From positions 1 to 6,287 of the forward strand of contig DUKX01000133.1 in the NCBI GenBank assembly GCA_013329085.1: 6,287 bases of DNA, in the 5' to 3' direction. This DNA comes from Methanofastidiosum sp. GTDB taxonomy: Archaea > Methanobacteriota_B > Thermococci > Methanofastidiosales > Methanofastidiosaceae. Below, one piece after another: positions 5,904-6,287 of the stretch (position 1 is its first letter; every line of letters starts with the position of its first letter). A model generated the notes under the pieces. It did not search any database, was not told the DNA's origin, and saw only the letters and a program-made list of their open reading frames with translations. Position numbers and translations under genes: made by a program.

Positions 5904-6287
5904 ATGATAGAAGAGATAATTGAAGAGTCACTTGAATACATCTGGACTATGAGAGAACAAAATGATGAAAAAGTTGAAAATTTTGTCAAAGGGATTTATT
6001 TAAGGTGTAATTTTTCTCAAATTGCAGGGGATTTATCTCCTGAAGCTGTTTTGGAAACCTTGAAGAATGAAGGATATATTGAGATCGAAGATAATAAGAT
6101 TAATTTCCTAAAGAAGGGTGAAGAGATAGGTAAGAAGATAATAAGGAGACATAGGCTTACAGAGAGACTTCTAAAAGACATACTACAGATGACAATTGAT
6201 GAAATAGAGGAGCCCGCATGCAGACTTGAACATACAATAACTGAAGGATTGGAAGATTCTATCTGCACCCTTCTAGGGCATCCTAGT
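5904..6287 (+). CDS. Second, divergent DtxR-like metal-dependent regulator, 3' end missing
   Basis: The first 128 codons of a second DtxR-family-like protein are present and the frame is open at the right edge. The N-terminal half (about 1-75) aligns with a winged helix-turn-helix but is less canonical: the recognition region reads NFSQIAGDLSPEAVLETLKN (36-55) and the wing is short. The metal and dimer half is clear, with RRHRLTERLL (81-90) and EEPACRLEH (102-110). His83, Glu87, Cys106, Glu109 and His110 match DtxR ligands, while the position of DtxR His98 is Glu102. The protein ends in view at GHPS, just where family members carry a CPHG-like element; a FeoA/SH3-like domain may follow but cannot be seen. 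It starts nine bases after the feoB stop codon, so it belongs to the same operon. It could be a second iron sensor, a co-regulator of the first, or a Feo accessory protein. Confidence 0.85.
   Translation, partial: MIEEIIEESLEYIWTMREQNDEKVENFVKGIYLRCNFSQIAGDLSPEAVLETLKNEGYIEIEDNKINFLKKGEEIGKKIIRRHRLTERLLKDILQMTIDEIEEPACRLEHTITEGLEDSICTLLGHPS

Noticed and set aside
6017..6268. 83-residue - strand reading frame near the right edge
   Set aside because: It is antisense to the DtxR-like gene whose conserved metal motifs are in the + frame; its serine- and isoleucine-rich product looks like a shadow.

Overview
The window is AT-rich, gene-dense and coded entirely on the + strand. It looks archaeal. 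It carries cofD and cofC for coenzyme F420, short or overlapping gene junctions with AGAGG-type ribosome binding sites, and an archaeal BRE/TATA promoter at about 3497-3512 that sits only about 30 bases before an ATG. An anaerobic, F420-making, possibly methanogenic euryarchaeon fits best. The exact lineage cannot be fixed from this sequence; a Methanofastidiosa-like organism is only a guess.

Block 1 (1-3466) is a run of four genes. First is the 3' part of an AGCS-family sodium:alanine/glycine symporter, cut by the left edge. A stand-alone nitroreductase-family flavoprotein follows after 12 bases and resembles the C-terminal domain of mycobacterial FbiB. Then come cofD (2-phospho-L-lactate transferase) and cofC (2-phospho-L-lactate guanylyltransferase), joined by gaps of 1 and 0 bases. 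CofC makes the GDP-activated C3 acid and CofD transfers it to Fo. An FbiB-C-like nitroreductase could reduce dehydro-F420 if the C3 unit comes from phosphoenolpyruvate. The other F420 genes (cofE, cofG, cofH) are not in the window.

A 75-base gap (3467-3541) separates the two blocks. It holds a BRE/TATA promoter and, directly downstream, a perfect 14-bp palindrome TTAGGTCGACCTAA (3512-3525) whose outer arms match DtxR/IdeR iron boxes. This places the start of the next gene at ATG 3542.

Block 2 (3542-6287) is an iron-transport operon: a DtxR-family regulator with a cysteine-rich tail, a FeoB ferrous-iron transporter with a non-standard core motif, and the first 128 codons of a second, divergent DtxR-like protein that runs off the right edge. 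The likely logic is that the first regulator binds Fe(II) and represses its own promoter, and so feoB and the second regulator as well. No RNA gene, mobile element, CRISPR array or pseudogene was seen.
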